A DNA stretch of 64,000 bases from Schistosoma haematobium. Lineage: Eukaryota > Platyhelminthes > Trematoda > Strigeidida > Schistosomatidae. Each line of letters begins with the position of its first letter. Position 1 is the first letter of the stretch. Positions 12,546 to 20,802 of the stretch are shown one piece after another. The stretch spans positions 85,012,569-85,076,568 of the forward strand of contig NC_067195.1 in NCBI RefSeq assembly GCF_000699445.3. The letters are read 5' to 3'. The notes beneath the pieces are model-generated. The model saw only the letters and a list, made by a program, of their open reading frames with translations, was not told where the DNA came from and did no database searches. Made by a program: the position numbers and the translations under genes.

Positions 12546-15500
12546 ATAGATTCAATTGTAATTGTATTTGCTTCAATAATTGAGAGAAAAATTTTATTTT
12601 TAATCTAGAAAATTTTGAATTATTTATAAATTGATAGAAAATTTGTTTTAATAAATTGAATCTTTGATTTTTAATTAAATTCATTAAAAATGTATAAATA
12701 ATATCATAATAATAATAATTATAATAATAATAATTATTATTATTATTACTATTAGTATTATTATTACTATTATTAGTAGTAGCAGTAGGAAGAGGAGGAG
12801 GAGGAGGAGGAGTACTGAAATGATTCGAAATGAATGGTGATATTATGTAATATAATTTGAACAATAGATCAAATATCCATTGAACATATTGATCATTTAA
12901 TAAATATATAGAAGAAATTGATGTGATATGTATATACATAAATTTTAATAATAAACAATAAATACTTGGTAGATTATTACTAATAGTAGTAGTAATATCA
13001 TTGTTATTATTATTATTATTATTAACAAGTAATGTAGTAATGTTTGTTTGTGATATAAAACAATCTAATAAAACAATAAAATAAGGAAATTCATTATTTA
13101 CAATTAAATCATTGTTTGTTTGTTTATTATGATGTAATAATTGTTTATCTAAATGATGAAGTTGATGAAATAAACTCATATAACAATAATAATAATCATT
13201 ATTATTATTATTATTATTATTATCATCATCATATTGTGTATCCATAGTACAATGACAATCATTTACATTAGATGAACAATCATTCATGTATAATCCATTT
13301 GTAAATGGTAAATTCATTAAAAATTTATTCATTTCATAATGCCATTGATTGTCAATATAGAAATATTGAGGATTGATATGAATGAGATATGCAAGTGTAT
13401 CAATTATGGTTATTTTGAAAGAAAAATATTGAATAAAATCTATGGAAATAAACCATTGAATTAAACATTTATCCAAATTTAATAATAAATTATTATGATT
13501 ATTATTATTGATAATGAGAGGGAGATTTAAATGTTTACAATATTTTATACAATCATATATAATCGATAAATTTTCACAAATTATTAGCACAGTTACTAAG
13601 TGGGAATTATCTCTGAAAAGAAAAAAAAAGAACAATCAATAAAAAAAAGAAGAATTTTATTGATATTAGATATTTTGTAATTAAACAATTTGAAAATAAA
13701 TAGAATTAAACGTTTATAAAAGATAACCAATGCATAATGATCTAATTGTGTTAATAGAGGAAAGTCGGTTACGTATAACGTAGGACCAGGCACATATATG
13801 CATTAGTCCAAGTTGCCATACCACATTAACACAAGAAGATGAACAACGAATGCATAGTAGTTACTCCAATGATAGTAATGTATAAAAGAAAGATTACATA
13901 TAAGGATATAGTATAACAACAAAAATTTACTTCGCAAAAAGATATGAAACGATTTTAATCTCATAGTTTAAGGAAAGATAGAGAGTGTATACACCTACAC
14001 TATTGTGATCGATTCTGAGCCATTTCACCAAGAGTCTACAACCATTAGTTACGATAGTCACGCGGACCCCAACCAAGTAGTCTGTATATACCAACATGGC
14101 TCAGACTAGAAGTTAGTGACTTTGTGGACTGATGCCACGTTTTGGTTTGGCCGCCCCAAACTTTCTTCCAACCATTCCCAACACTAGTCAGCATTGTGTA
14201 TCGTGGTAATCGGTGTTTGGGCATACGTAACACGTGGCCCAACCATCTCAGTCGATAAAGTTTCACAACTTCATCAACTTATTTTCTATCATTCCCTAAT
14301 ACCTTGAGTCCAACCTCACTATTACTTACCCGCTGATTTCAGCAGATGCGAGCAATATTTCTAAATTATCTGCGGTCAAATACTAGTAACTTACGAGTAT
14401 TCTCTACCCTTAATGGTCACGTTTCACAGCCGTAAAGTAGAACAGAACGAACTGCCGTGCAGTATACTCGTCCTTTTATCGATAGACGGATATCTGGCCT
14501 CCGCCATAGGTGACGTAAGTTGGCAAAAGCCAAACGAATGCGAGCTGAGATTTCATCATACACTAACCCATACCATACCACATAAGCATAGAGAAAAAAT
14601 TGTCGATTCAAATCCCATAGTGGTATAGGTAGTAGAAATATAAGCAGTAATTGGAAAGATCGAAAAATGGGTATTTAAATACCTTTAAGATAAAACTGTG
14701 GATGTTAATATGGAATAGTGTCACAGTGTATAAAGTACTCAACATGAAAAGTTATTTTGTCTCATATACATCAATTAGAGAAACAATCAAGTATCGTTTC
14801 GATTAAATTCTTAAAATACAAACCTATGTAAGTGGTAAACTTTATAAAATATTGTTTTGATCAAATACTTTATTAAAAATCGATCGACCAAAATCACTAA
14901 AACTCAATTACGAAATCATTCCAAGTACATTACATCGCTCTTCATTACTTACTTAGTTACTTACTTACGCCTGCTACTCCTCGTGGAGGAGCATAGGCCG
15001 CCCACTAGCACTCTCCATATAACCCTGTCCTGAGCAATCCTTTTCAGCTCTTTCCAGTTGTTATTCATCCTTTTCATATCTGCTTTTATTTCCCGATATA
15101 ATGTGTTCTTTTCTGTCTTCATTACATCATATACTTTTGTTCTACTATTGCTTTCAATCGATTATATCATTATCAGAATGTGTTTTGTGGAGATTTTTAG
15201 AAATTTTCACAGATTGAACTCATGAGTCAGTTGAAGCTAGACCACCGTTGAAAACCTGGAAGCACTGGACGGCCGTTTCGTCCTAGTATGGGACCCCTCA
15301 GCAGTGCGCATCCACGACCCCGCACCACCCGGGGCTCGAACCCAGGACCTACTGGCTTCGCGCGCGGGCACTTAACCATTAGACCACTGAGCCGGCATCC
15401 AACGGTGTTAATGTCTAACTTCAACCAATCCACGAAGTTGCGCTACCGTACACCATTGTGTTCAGTGAGTTCCTATCTCACAACAGACCTGGTTCAATCT

Positions 15501-18500
15501 GTGAAAATTTCTAAAAATCTCCACAAAACACATTCTGATAATAATAATCACCTGCTCACTAGTGACTGACTTCAGGAGACACTTCTGGAGTTCTAGTGAG
15601 AAGTCGTTACCAGTGGAGTTCAACCAGGTCTGTTGTGAGATAGGAACTCACTGAAGACAATGGTGTACGGTAGCGCAACTTCGTGGATTGGTTGAAGTTA
15701 GACATTAACACCGTTGGATGCCGGCTCAGTGGTCTAATGGTTAAGTGCTCGCGCGCGGAGCCAGTAGGTCCTGGGTTCGAGCCCCGGGTGGTGCGGGGTC
15801 GTGGATGCGCACTGCTGAGGGGTCCCATACTAGGACGAAACGGCCGTCCAGTGCTTCCAGGTTTTCAACGGTGGTCTAGATTATATCATTACTTACCACT
15901 TATAACTATCTTCTAAATCAGTAATCTTATCTTAACTAACTGAGTTTTGTTTACTTTATTCTTATTTATTATTAGAGTGTATTTATATTGAGCAATCGCT
16001 TATATCCAAGTCATTAGGGTTTTGTTACTACCGTATTGTTATCAAATGTTCTTCCATATTAAATACATATTTGTAATATTCTTTACTTAATCTTATAAAA
16101 CACAAATACATAAACATTTTTCCAGTTAAATTCGTCATTAATTCCTTTTGAATTCTTGTTCTCGTTCTCTCCAAGATATAGTAATATCACTACTAATATT
16201 AATACTAATAATACCGATGATAGTAATAAGACCAAACATGAAGTTGGTTACTAGTTAGTGATAATACAGTCCGTTGTTAAAATACTTGATTACTGAAGCT
16301 AGAAAACTATTAGTCAAATTTGAACCAAGAGCTCTGTTATTGAAGGACAAATACTTTAACCACTAGGACATCGCTCCACACACACACAAAACATTTACAT
16401 CCTAAACTTTACAAAGAATCACTGGTAATTGGTATCGTTACAACCCCAGGTTAGAAAATATCACTTAATTTACTTACTTAGTCCTAATAAACTTTTCATA
16501 AATCGAAATAATGACATTTTCTAGTTCTGTTAAAATATTAATATTGAATGTTGCTAATATATCACTGTATTGAATTGAATATTCTTCATTCATATGTATG
16601 ATAAACTGGATCATATTGATATATTGACAAAGAATAGTCAGTATATGAGGATATGTGCAGAATTCAGGAAGTTCAGTAGTCATATGCTTTGTTAAATAAA
16701 TCCTCAACACATCTATATTTGAACAATTCGAATGCTTAGGAGACAGAACATGTTGATGAGGAATTGATATAGACTTTGAACAATCAAAAAGATGATGTTC
16801 AGTAGGTGATATGTCATTTTCACTAAAAAAGATATGGAATAAATCATTCCGATGGGTTTTTATTAAAACATAATGGTTCAATATAAACTATGAAAAGTTT
16901 CTACACATACCGCAATTTTATAACACATAATCACTATTAAAGCAGGCAACTATCATTACACTGAATACAATACAAATATTTATTTTAAATTTTCATATCA
17001 CAAACTTACTTTGGTTAGACAACCACTGAAAGTAGTGCACATCTGCTTTGTCCTAGCATAGCACTCCTTGGAAATGAGTAACCAAAAACCTACCACAGAT
17101 TGAATTCGTGACATTCAGACCTCATAATAAGCTTCTAACCTTTAGACTATTGAATTGAATTACAAGTAAAAATCATTGGATACCATTAAGTGTCGACAAA
17201 ATATTAAAATAACTTTCAAATTTTTACTTACCTGAGTAAATTAATGCGCCTTAAAGGTAACTAATTACTGAAAATTTACGAAATAAGATTACGTCATCCG
17301 GAACCTGGAACGATGTTGTATGTTACCAATAACATGTGTATCTTAAGATTTAAACGCTTCGTTCTCACTAGATTACACTCTAAGTAACATTAGACGTAAA
17401 GCGCTGACTACTTCTCTAAGTTAGAGAAGGCATGAGTAAAGTTTAAACCATTTAGAGGAAAAAATAGAGCTAATCGTATAGCAGAGATACAAACACGGCC
17501 ATGTCACATCTAATCTTGAATTAAAGGGAGGATAGCATTACGATAACGCGATTAATTTATATTGTATCAATAATGTACCAAACTACATAAGAATAAAATA
17601 GAAATTCAGTACCTAACTCTAAATCTTAGGAATATTACAACCTATCATTCATAAAGCATAACATTTTTCAAGGTAAACAAAGCAGGGCAGAAAAAAATCT
17701 ATGCAGAAATAATCACTGGAAAGCATCCGTTGCTTGATACGTTTCGAGTGTTTGGTAGAAAACGAAACAAAAAACGATAGGCGTTGTGCAACCGATACTG
17801 AACATTTCAAACTCCTCTTTGTTCAAATTTGAAAAATCATCTTATTTATCAGAAGGGGTTTTGTGGAGATTGTAGTAATTCCAATAGTTGAGATAATGAG
17901 TCAATTGAAGCTAGACCGAAATGGAAAACCGGGAAGCACTGGGCGGCCGTTTCGTCCTATTGTAAGACTTCTTAGCAGTGCGCATCCCCAACAACGCCTC
18001 TCGAGATCCGAACCCAGGACCTATCAGTCATGGAGTTCTAGTGAGAAGCAGTGATCAGTGGAGTTCAACTGGATCTGTTGTGAGATAGTAACTCACTGAT
18101 GACAATGATGGATGTGTCGCTCAGTTTCGTGGATTGGTTGAAGTTCGACATTAACACCGTTGGGTGCCGGTTAGCTCAGTGGTCAAGTGGTTTCGCGCTC
18201 GTGCGCGAGATTGATAGGTCCTGGGTTCGAATCTCGCGAGATGAGATGGTGGATGCACACTGCTGAGGAGTCCCACAATAAAACGAGTTGGCCGTTCAGT
18301 GGTTCCAGGTTTTCAATGGTGGTCTAGCTTCAATTGACTCATGGTCTCAACTATTAGAAGCATCTTATTCACATTTGAGGAATATATATGGACGGTAAAC
18401 ACAAAGAAAATATACTTACTGTTCAAAATCAGGAAAGATATTATTGAAATTGACTCTTTCAATCGATTTTTTGAAATGTGATGAGGTAATATTTCTTTTG

Positions 18501-20802
18501 ATTGCAGATTTATACTGGCGCTTTCTAGTTTTTAAAGGAAATTGATCTATAGAATTTGCATCCGTAATAAAATCTGAATATGAGACATCATCTTGAAAAG
18601 AACTACCTTTCTCTTCATATTTACAGATGGTTTTCAAATCTAAGGCGTCCTTATAGCACCTGCAATTATATTTCCTACTGAAATCACAGCTCGACGAGAA
18701 AATTCGATGTCTATGTGAATCTAGAACAAGATACAATTACTTTAAGTTACGTATTTTAAAAAGAATACGTTTGCTGGAAAGAAATTTGAACAACACAACT
18801 TTTAGGTGAGAATAGATGTGATGCATAATGAGCTGTTAGGGAATAATATTCCTTACGAGAATAATATTTTTGAAACCTGACACCAAAGTGCTAGTCAATT
18901 ATAAACAAGAACATGGCAAACATGTGCACCATCCTCATCTTGCTATATTACGCTGTCAAAGAAAAATAGAATTGTCAATGTCAGTATCAAATTAGACGAA
19001 TTGTACCAAAGCATAAGTAATAAGTGACTTCTGGAGGGATAATCTCCCTTTAGTGGTCTAAATATGAAGGAAACGCTGAAAGTCCAAATTTCGTCTCACA
19101 GTTCAAGATACATTCCTTTTAGAGAAAATGAAATAAGTCGAAAAAGTTGGGATGGATGCATAAACAATAAATCTGAGTCTTGATAGCCACTTGCTTGTGC
19201 AATGGGGTGAAGTTTAATTCCCTTGATATTGCTTAGCTCAGTAGCTAAGTGGATAACGCGGTCGCGTTTGAAGCGAACGGTACTGAGTTCGAGTCCCACA
19301 GTGAACATCAACTTTGAGATGCAGGTACATCCAGATGACGAGTCCCAAATAGGACGAAACGCGCGTTCTGGATTCTACTGCTAGACACTATCCATCTTTG
19401 CTTATAATGCTTGCAAATTAAGGCGATATCGAGGCGTACTCACAGTATGCACATATGCCAATAAGAGACTGATTAATTTCAGTCCTAAAACATCAATGGG
19501 AATATTCAAGTAAAACAATATCAAGTGAATCATGGATAGGGTGATATCAATAACCAACAGCCAGAAGTGATTAAAGTTTACGAAAAGGGAAGAAGAAATT
19601 CGGCTGTGTTTAGAGACGTTCAATATATACAAAGTGGTTAGTGTACTGAACTACTACTCTTCCAGTGGCTTTGAAAATCGTTGGCATATCACAAATCCGA
19701 AACGTTTCATGCTTATTTGTAGAGAAGAAAGCTTTGAGAATTTATAAATTGTTGTTAAAAGCGCTCAGAAGAACCAGACTTTAGAGATTTCTATCAGACA
19801 AGATTGTTTGATTTCTACATCCTGAAGAACTGATTTCACTATGAAGTAGACGAAATACAAAGTTCGTGATAATACCCACTATGCTATAAGGTGCAGTCAG
19901 TATATGTTACTGTTGTATCAATATTATACGTAAATCATTCTAAACACTATTGCTGATCATTTGTGTCGACATTCGAAGGACCAGTTGGAAGTTCATATAA
20001 ATAAATTGAAATCAAGAATGATTGACAATAAGACATAGCATATCATTAGGCATGATTTAACTGTCATTCCGTTTAGCATATTAAAAAGACATGTACACAG
20101 CAAAACTAAAGACCATCCCCATGATGCATTTTATCGGTTATACAACAGATTTAATACAGTAACTTTAGGCATTTTTACCAACAATGTCTACAACGTTCCA
20201 AATGTATTTGAAAATTAAAAGTGAAAAAACAATAGATAGTCATGATCTGTAGCCTATTTTTAGTATACAATGACAATACGACATGTCGTAAACAACAAAA
20301 TAGTTTTTATATGTAGTGAATTTACACATCCTTAAAGTCTCAGCATTTAAAGTTATATTTTACTTTATAATCTCAACACTAAACTAATGTGCAGAAACAT
20401 GAATTTATTTGACTGGTGTGACGCATTGTTTCTTCGTCTAATTCTTTGATAACTTGTAATCAATAATAAAAAATTTAATCACACAAACATATTTCATTAG
20501 TACAGTTTTTTGGCTTAGACGTGATTTTTAACCTACCACTGATAATTTCCTTGCATATAAGTTGCACAGTTGATGATAGTATGTGTAAGCTGCAAAGATA
20601 ACATGATGGAGAGTAGTAGCCATCACACTGAGTATAATCTAAACAAAAAGCATCCACTTCCAAACACGAAAGTATGAAAATCATTTTGTATAATACAGTA
20701 AGATCAGGAAATCCCGAACTCGATTTTAAGCACTGAAAATTGAGCGAATGTTTATAGTTCACCAATTGAAATAATAGAAAGTCCCTGAAGCAGGTCACGT
20801 AT
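3040..20802 (-). CDS. Large Asn-rich helical protein, unknown function, at least seven exons, partial at both ends
   Basis: Seven minus-strand exons, each with AG/GT borders: 20537-20802, 18420-18720, 16478-16887, 12239-13612, 8673-8859, 6524-6859, 3040-3385. Phases agree for 20802→18720 (1), 16887→13612 (2), 13612→8859 (2), 8859→6859 (0) and 6859→3385 (0). The 18420→16887 junction does not, so one exon of length 3n+1 is missing from my model. Together they encode about 1,070 residues, open at both ends. The product is rich in Leu/Ile helices interrupted by poly-Asn runs and one Pro run ([10 protein letters not shown]). No catalytic motif is visible. The last exon ([20 protein letters not shown]) loosely recalls the helical N-terminal parts of BEACH-family proteins such as WDFY3 or LYST. 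That is a weak guess. Confidence 0.6.
3722..4308 (+). mobile_element. SR2/RTE-type retrotransposon 3' fragment
   Basis: The frame fragments match the copy at 1-874 ([40 protein letters not shown]), with frameshifts near 3770 and 4070. It ends in AGTAAGTAAAGTAAGT at 4289-4306. The copy is 5'-truncated and older than the first one. Confidence 0.75.
4323..4610 (+). repeat. LTR-like dispersed repeat, copy 1
   Basis: This stretch matches the reverse complement of 59255-59530 over its whole length with many substitutions. Shared blocks include AGAAACATC, CTATGTTTAGTA, GGAGTAAAGT and the end AACCGAAT(T/A)AAGCG. No reading frame is present. The length and lack of coding suggest a solo LTR or SINE relic, but I could not define its ends. 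Confidence 0.45.
4611..5045. other. Unassigned intronic stretch
   Basis: AT-rich sequence with no recognised element or exon. Confidence 0.35.
5046..5400 (-). mobile_element. Second RTE-like family, 3' end of pol plus 3' UTR
   Basis: Read on the minus strand, a short C-terminal block ([15 protein letters not shown]) is followed by a 3' UTR and a (TGAC)n tail at 5046-5060. The same C-terminus and tail recur at 13775, 30190, 35918 and 62318 (minus) and at 5678 (plus). Confidence 0.65.
5678..6045 (+). mobile_element. Second RTE-like family, 3' end of pol plus 3' UTR
   Basis: Plus-strand copy: [20 protein letters not shown] coding, [16 protein letters not shown], and a 3' UTR ending GTAGCTGACTGAC at 6033-6044. 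Together with the minus copy at 5046-5400 it forms an inverted pair inside an intron. Confidence 0.65.
6296..6432 (-). mobile_element. Degenerate hammerhead SINE fragment
   Basis: Matches the 3' part of the hammerhead SINE family (GGTTTTATGGATATTATTAG, CCACCATTAGAAAACCTAG, TCGTCCTAGTATGGGACTCC). On the minus strand the ribozyme core reads CTGTTAAGGA...GACGATACG, so both core boxes are mutated. It ends 92 bp from the 6524-6859 exon. Confidence 0.65.
6914..7016 (-). mobile_element. Hammerhead SINE, left arm of a head-to-head pair
   Basis: Antisense 3' part of the SINE, ending with the hammerhead core (plus strand GGCCGTTTCGCACTATTGCG, then CTCCTCAGCAG). Stem II is damaged. It abuts the opposite-strand copy at 7017. 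Confidence 0.7.
7017..7188 (+). mobile_element. Hammerhead SINE, right arm of a head-to-head pair
   Basis: Starts within the tRNA-like B box (GGTCCTGGGTTCGAATCTC), continues through a hammerhead core and the 3' region (TCTAGCTTCAACTGACTCAT), and ends ATCCACAAAACCC. The tRNA-like A box part is missing. Confidence 0.75.
7061..7107 (+). ncRNA. Hammerhead ribozyme motif, one of the two copies with both core boxes intact
   Basis: Core CTGAGGA at 7068-7074, stem II GTCC/GGAC around the loop AACAATA, GAAA at 7090-7093, stem I CACTG (7063-7067) paired with CAGTG (7102-7106). The cleavage triplet is CTC where the family has GTC; that still fits the NUH rule. The C also weakens stem III, which is only a few pairs in this family. 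Type I hammerheads of this kind are known from schistosome SINEs; activity of this copy is inference. Confidence 0.65.
7190..7530 (-). repeat. Dispersed (AAAT)n-tailed repeat, copy 2, truncated
   Basis: Same family as 1278-1806, lacking the sense 5' third. Next to copy 3 (7608-8130) in the same orientation. Confidence 0.65.
7608..8130 (-). repeat. Dispersed (AAAT)n-tailed repeat, copy 3
   Basis: Near full-length copy. The tail on the plus strand is TTTATTTTATTTTTATTTATTTG at 7608-7632, and the other end is CCAAGGCATTATACGAG near 8128. Confidence 0.7.
8128..8280 (-). mobile_element. Degenerate hammerhead SINE fragment joined to the previous repeat
   Basis: Plus strand shows CGTCTCGTCCTATTATGGGACTCG, then CAGTGCATATCTACGG and a decayed B box (GGGTTTGAACC), the antisense order of the hammerhead SINE. 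It starts exactly at the end of repeat copy 3. Confidence 0.6.
8281..8672. other. Intron sequence with no recognised element
   Basis: Lies between repeat relics and the 8673-8859 exon. Nothing coding was seen. Confidence 0.35.
8862..8922. repeat. (AAT)n microsatellite abutting a 3' splice site
   Basis: About 60 bases of nearly pure AAT/TAA units with one CAG interruption near 8880. On the minus strand it reads (TTA)n up to ATTATTATAG|A, the acceptor of the 8673-8859 exon. Confidence 0.9.
8923..10154. other. Intron sequence with no recognised element
   Basis: 1.2 kb of AT-rich sequence. I found no exon in phase with its neighbours and no match to the repeat families in the window. Confidence 0.4.
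10155..10500 (-). mobile_element. Hammerhead SINE with an opposite-facing 3' piece at its right end
   Basis: Antisense order: 3' region (CATGAGTCAGTTAATGCTAG), a broken ribozyme core (minus GACGGAATGG where GACGAAACGG is expected), B box, A box, AACTTCAACCAATCCACGAA. Then 10395-10500 repeats the 3' region on the plus strand (CCAGTACTTCCAG to CCACAAAACC). The unit is thus flanked by inverted ~100-bp ends. Confidence 0.65.
10785..11215 (+). mobile_element. Smα-type SINE, tandem 1.3 units
   Basis: 10785-10905 matches the 3' end of the unit (GGATGCATATATGACAACAAG, AAACAATATCAAGTGAATTT). A second unit follows at 10935-11215, with a tRNA-like head (TAGTAGCTAAGTGGATAACG, GAGTTTGAATTCC), a hammerhead segment and the same 3' end again at an offset near 320 bp. 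The Smα family of schistosomes is a Pol III-type SINE that carries a hammerhead ribozyme. Confidence 0.75.
11021..11066 (+). ncRNA. Smα hammerhead ribozyme, core-mutated
   Basis: CCAG (stem I) is followed by CTGACAA at 11027-11033, where the family has CTGACGA. GAAA is intact at 11048-11051, the GTC cleavage triplet is at 11057-11059, then CTGG closes stem I. The G8-to-A change should abolish cleavage. Confidence 0.65.
11232..12200 (-). repeat. Dispersed (AAAT)n-tailed repeat, copy 4, split by an insertion
   Basis: The tail end is at 11232-11290 and the body at 11847-12200. The two parts are contiguous in every other copy, so 11291-11846 was inserted later. The body abuts the 12239-13612 exon with only about 40 bp between. 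Confidence 0.75.
11291..11846 (+). mobile_element. 556-bp element inserted in the repeat, with a 9-bp target duplication
   Basis: Flanked by AAATACATA (11282-11290) and AAATGCATA (11847-11855), an imperfect 9-bp duplication. It begins CTCGACCGTTGTTGCTACCT and ends ACAGCACTCAAGGCTG. GC content is clearly higher than its surroundings. It holds no long frame; a short one from about 11568 (MSTLKMHIS) is interrupted. An inverted, internally deleted relative lies at 56003-56325. The sequence resembles what I remember of retrotransposon leader regions in schistosomes; not verified. Confidence 0.6.
13775..14660 (-). mobile_element. Second RTE-like family, two overlapping 3' fragments
   Basis: Minus-strand coding blocks [26 protein letters not shown] and [15 protein letters not shown] are followed by GWGPRDYRN and a 3' UTR to 13775. 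At 14570-14660, upstream of the coding, lies another 3' UTR piece of the same family, so a second copy is broken into the first. The frame is interrupted near 14280. Confidence 0.7.
14944..15130 (-). mobile_element. SR2/RTE-type retrotransposon, extreme 3' end
   Basis: Minus strand: decayed RR-x-M-LVSG coding, GGCGTAAGTAAGTAAG tail at 14944-14970. Only the last ~180 bp survive. Confidence 0.7.
15168..15548 (-). mobile_element. Hammerhead SINE, left arm of a long inverted repeat
   Basis: Antisense full-length copy: 3' region, hammerhead core, B box (plus strand GGGGCTCGAACCC), A box, then the 5' head to AACAGACCTGG. It is also bracketed by its own ~50-bp inverted ends: 15170-15215 (TGTGTTTTGTGGAGATTTTT) recurs inverted at 15495-15545. 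Confidence 0.8.
15262..15307 (-). ncRNA. Hammerhead ribozyme core, A9 changed
   Basis: Minus strand reads CTGAGGG...GAAA...GTC with intact stems I and II. The last base of the CTGANGA box is G and not A. Confidence 0.55.
15590..15885 (+). mobile_element. Hammerhead SINE, right arm of a long inverted repeat
   Basis: Sense copy with head (TTCGTGGATTGGTTGAAGTT), tRNA-like A box (GGCTCAGTGGTCTAATGG), B box (GGTTCGAGCCC), hammerhead core and start of the 3' region. Over about 255 bp it is the reverse complement of 15232-15490 with only about three differences. Confidence 0.85.
15810..15853 (+). ncRNA. Hammerhead ribozyme core, A9 changed
   Basis: CTGAGGG at 15815-15821, stem II GTCCCATACTAGGAC, GAAA at 15837-15840, triplet GTC at 15846-15848, stem I CACTG/CAGTG. 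Same A9-to-G change as its inverted partner, so the two share a parent copy. Confidence 0.6.
15886..16477. other. Intron sequence with no recognised element
   Basis: AT-rich. Nothing identified up to the donor site of the 16478-16887 exon. Confidence 0.35.
17005..17160 (-). mobile_element. Old hammerhead SINE relic
   Basis: The antisense order of the family is still visible (GTGCAC, CTTTGTCCTAGCATAGCACTCC, GATTGAATTCGTGAC, CTTCTAACCTTTAGACTA) with heavy divergence. Confidence 0.45.
17161..17849. other. Intron sequence, possible site of the missing exon
   Basis: The phase mismatch between the exons at 18420-18720 and 16478-16887 calls for an exon somewhere in 16888-18419. A strong donor (CTCAG|GTAAGT, minus, near 17233) lies here, but no acceptor I tried gave an open exon of the right length. 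Confidence 0.35.
17850..18029 (-). mobile_element. Hammerhead SINE, left arm of a head-to-head pair
   Basis: Antisense 3' region, core (minus CTAAGAA, so broken) and part of the B box, cut at 18029. Confidence 0.7.
18030..18370 (+). mobile_element. Hammerhead SINE, full-length right arm
   Basis: Head from GGAGTTCTAGTGAGAAG, A box (GGTTAGCTCAGTGG), B box (GGTTCGAATCTC), ribozyme region with CTGAGGA intact but GAAA replaced by GAGT, 3' region ending CTCATGGTCTCAACTATT. It lies just upstream of the donor of the 18420-18720 exon. Confidence 0.75.
19215..19535 (+). mobile_element. Smα-type SINE, single unit
   Basis: tRNA-like head (TAGCTCAGTAGCTAAGTGG, GAGTTCGAGTCCC), hammerhead segment, then the conserved 3' end (CCAATAAGAGACTGATTAAT, AACAATATCAAGTGAAT). 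Confidence 0.8.
19327..19376 (+). ncRNA. Smα hammerhead ribozyme, core-mutated
   Basis: CCAG (stem I), then ATGACGA at 19335-19341 where CTGACGA is expected (C3 changed to A), stem II GTCCCAAATAGGAC, GAAA at 19356-19359, CGCGCG stem III, triplet GTT, CTGG. C3 pairs with G8 in the active site, so this copy should be inactive. Confidence 0.7.
19536..20536. other. Intron sequence with no recognised element
   Basis: One kilobase of AT-rich sequence with no repeat match in the window. Confidence 0.35.

Noticed and set aside
15721..15795. tRNA-like sequences with A and B boxes
   Set aside because: They are the Pol III-type heads of SINEs, joined to ribozyme and 3' regions. No complete cloverleaf with a consistent acceptor stem was seen.
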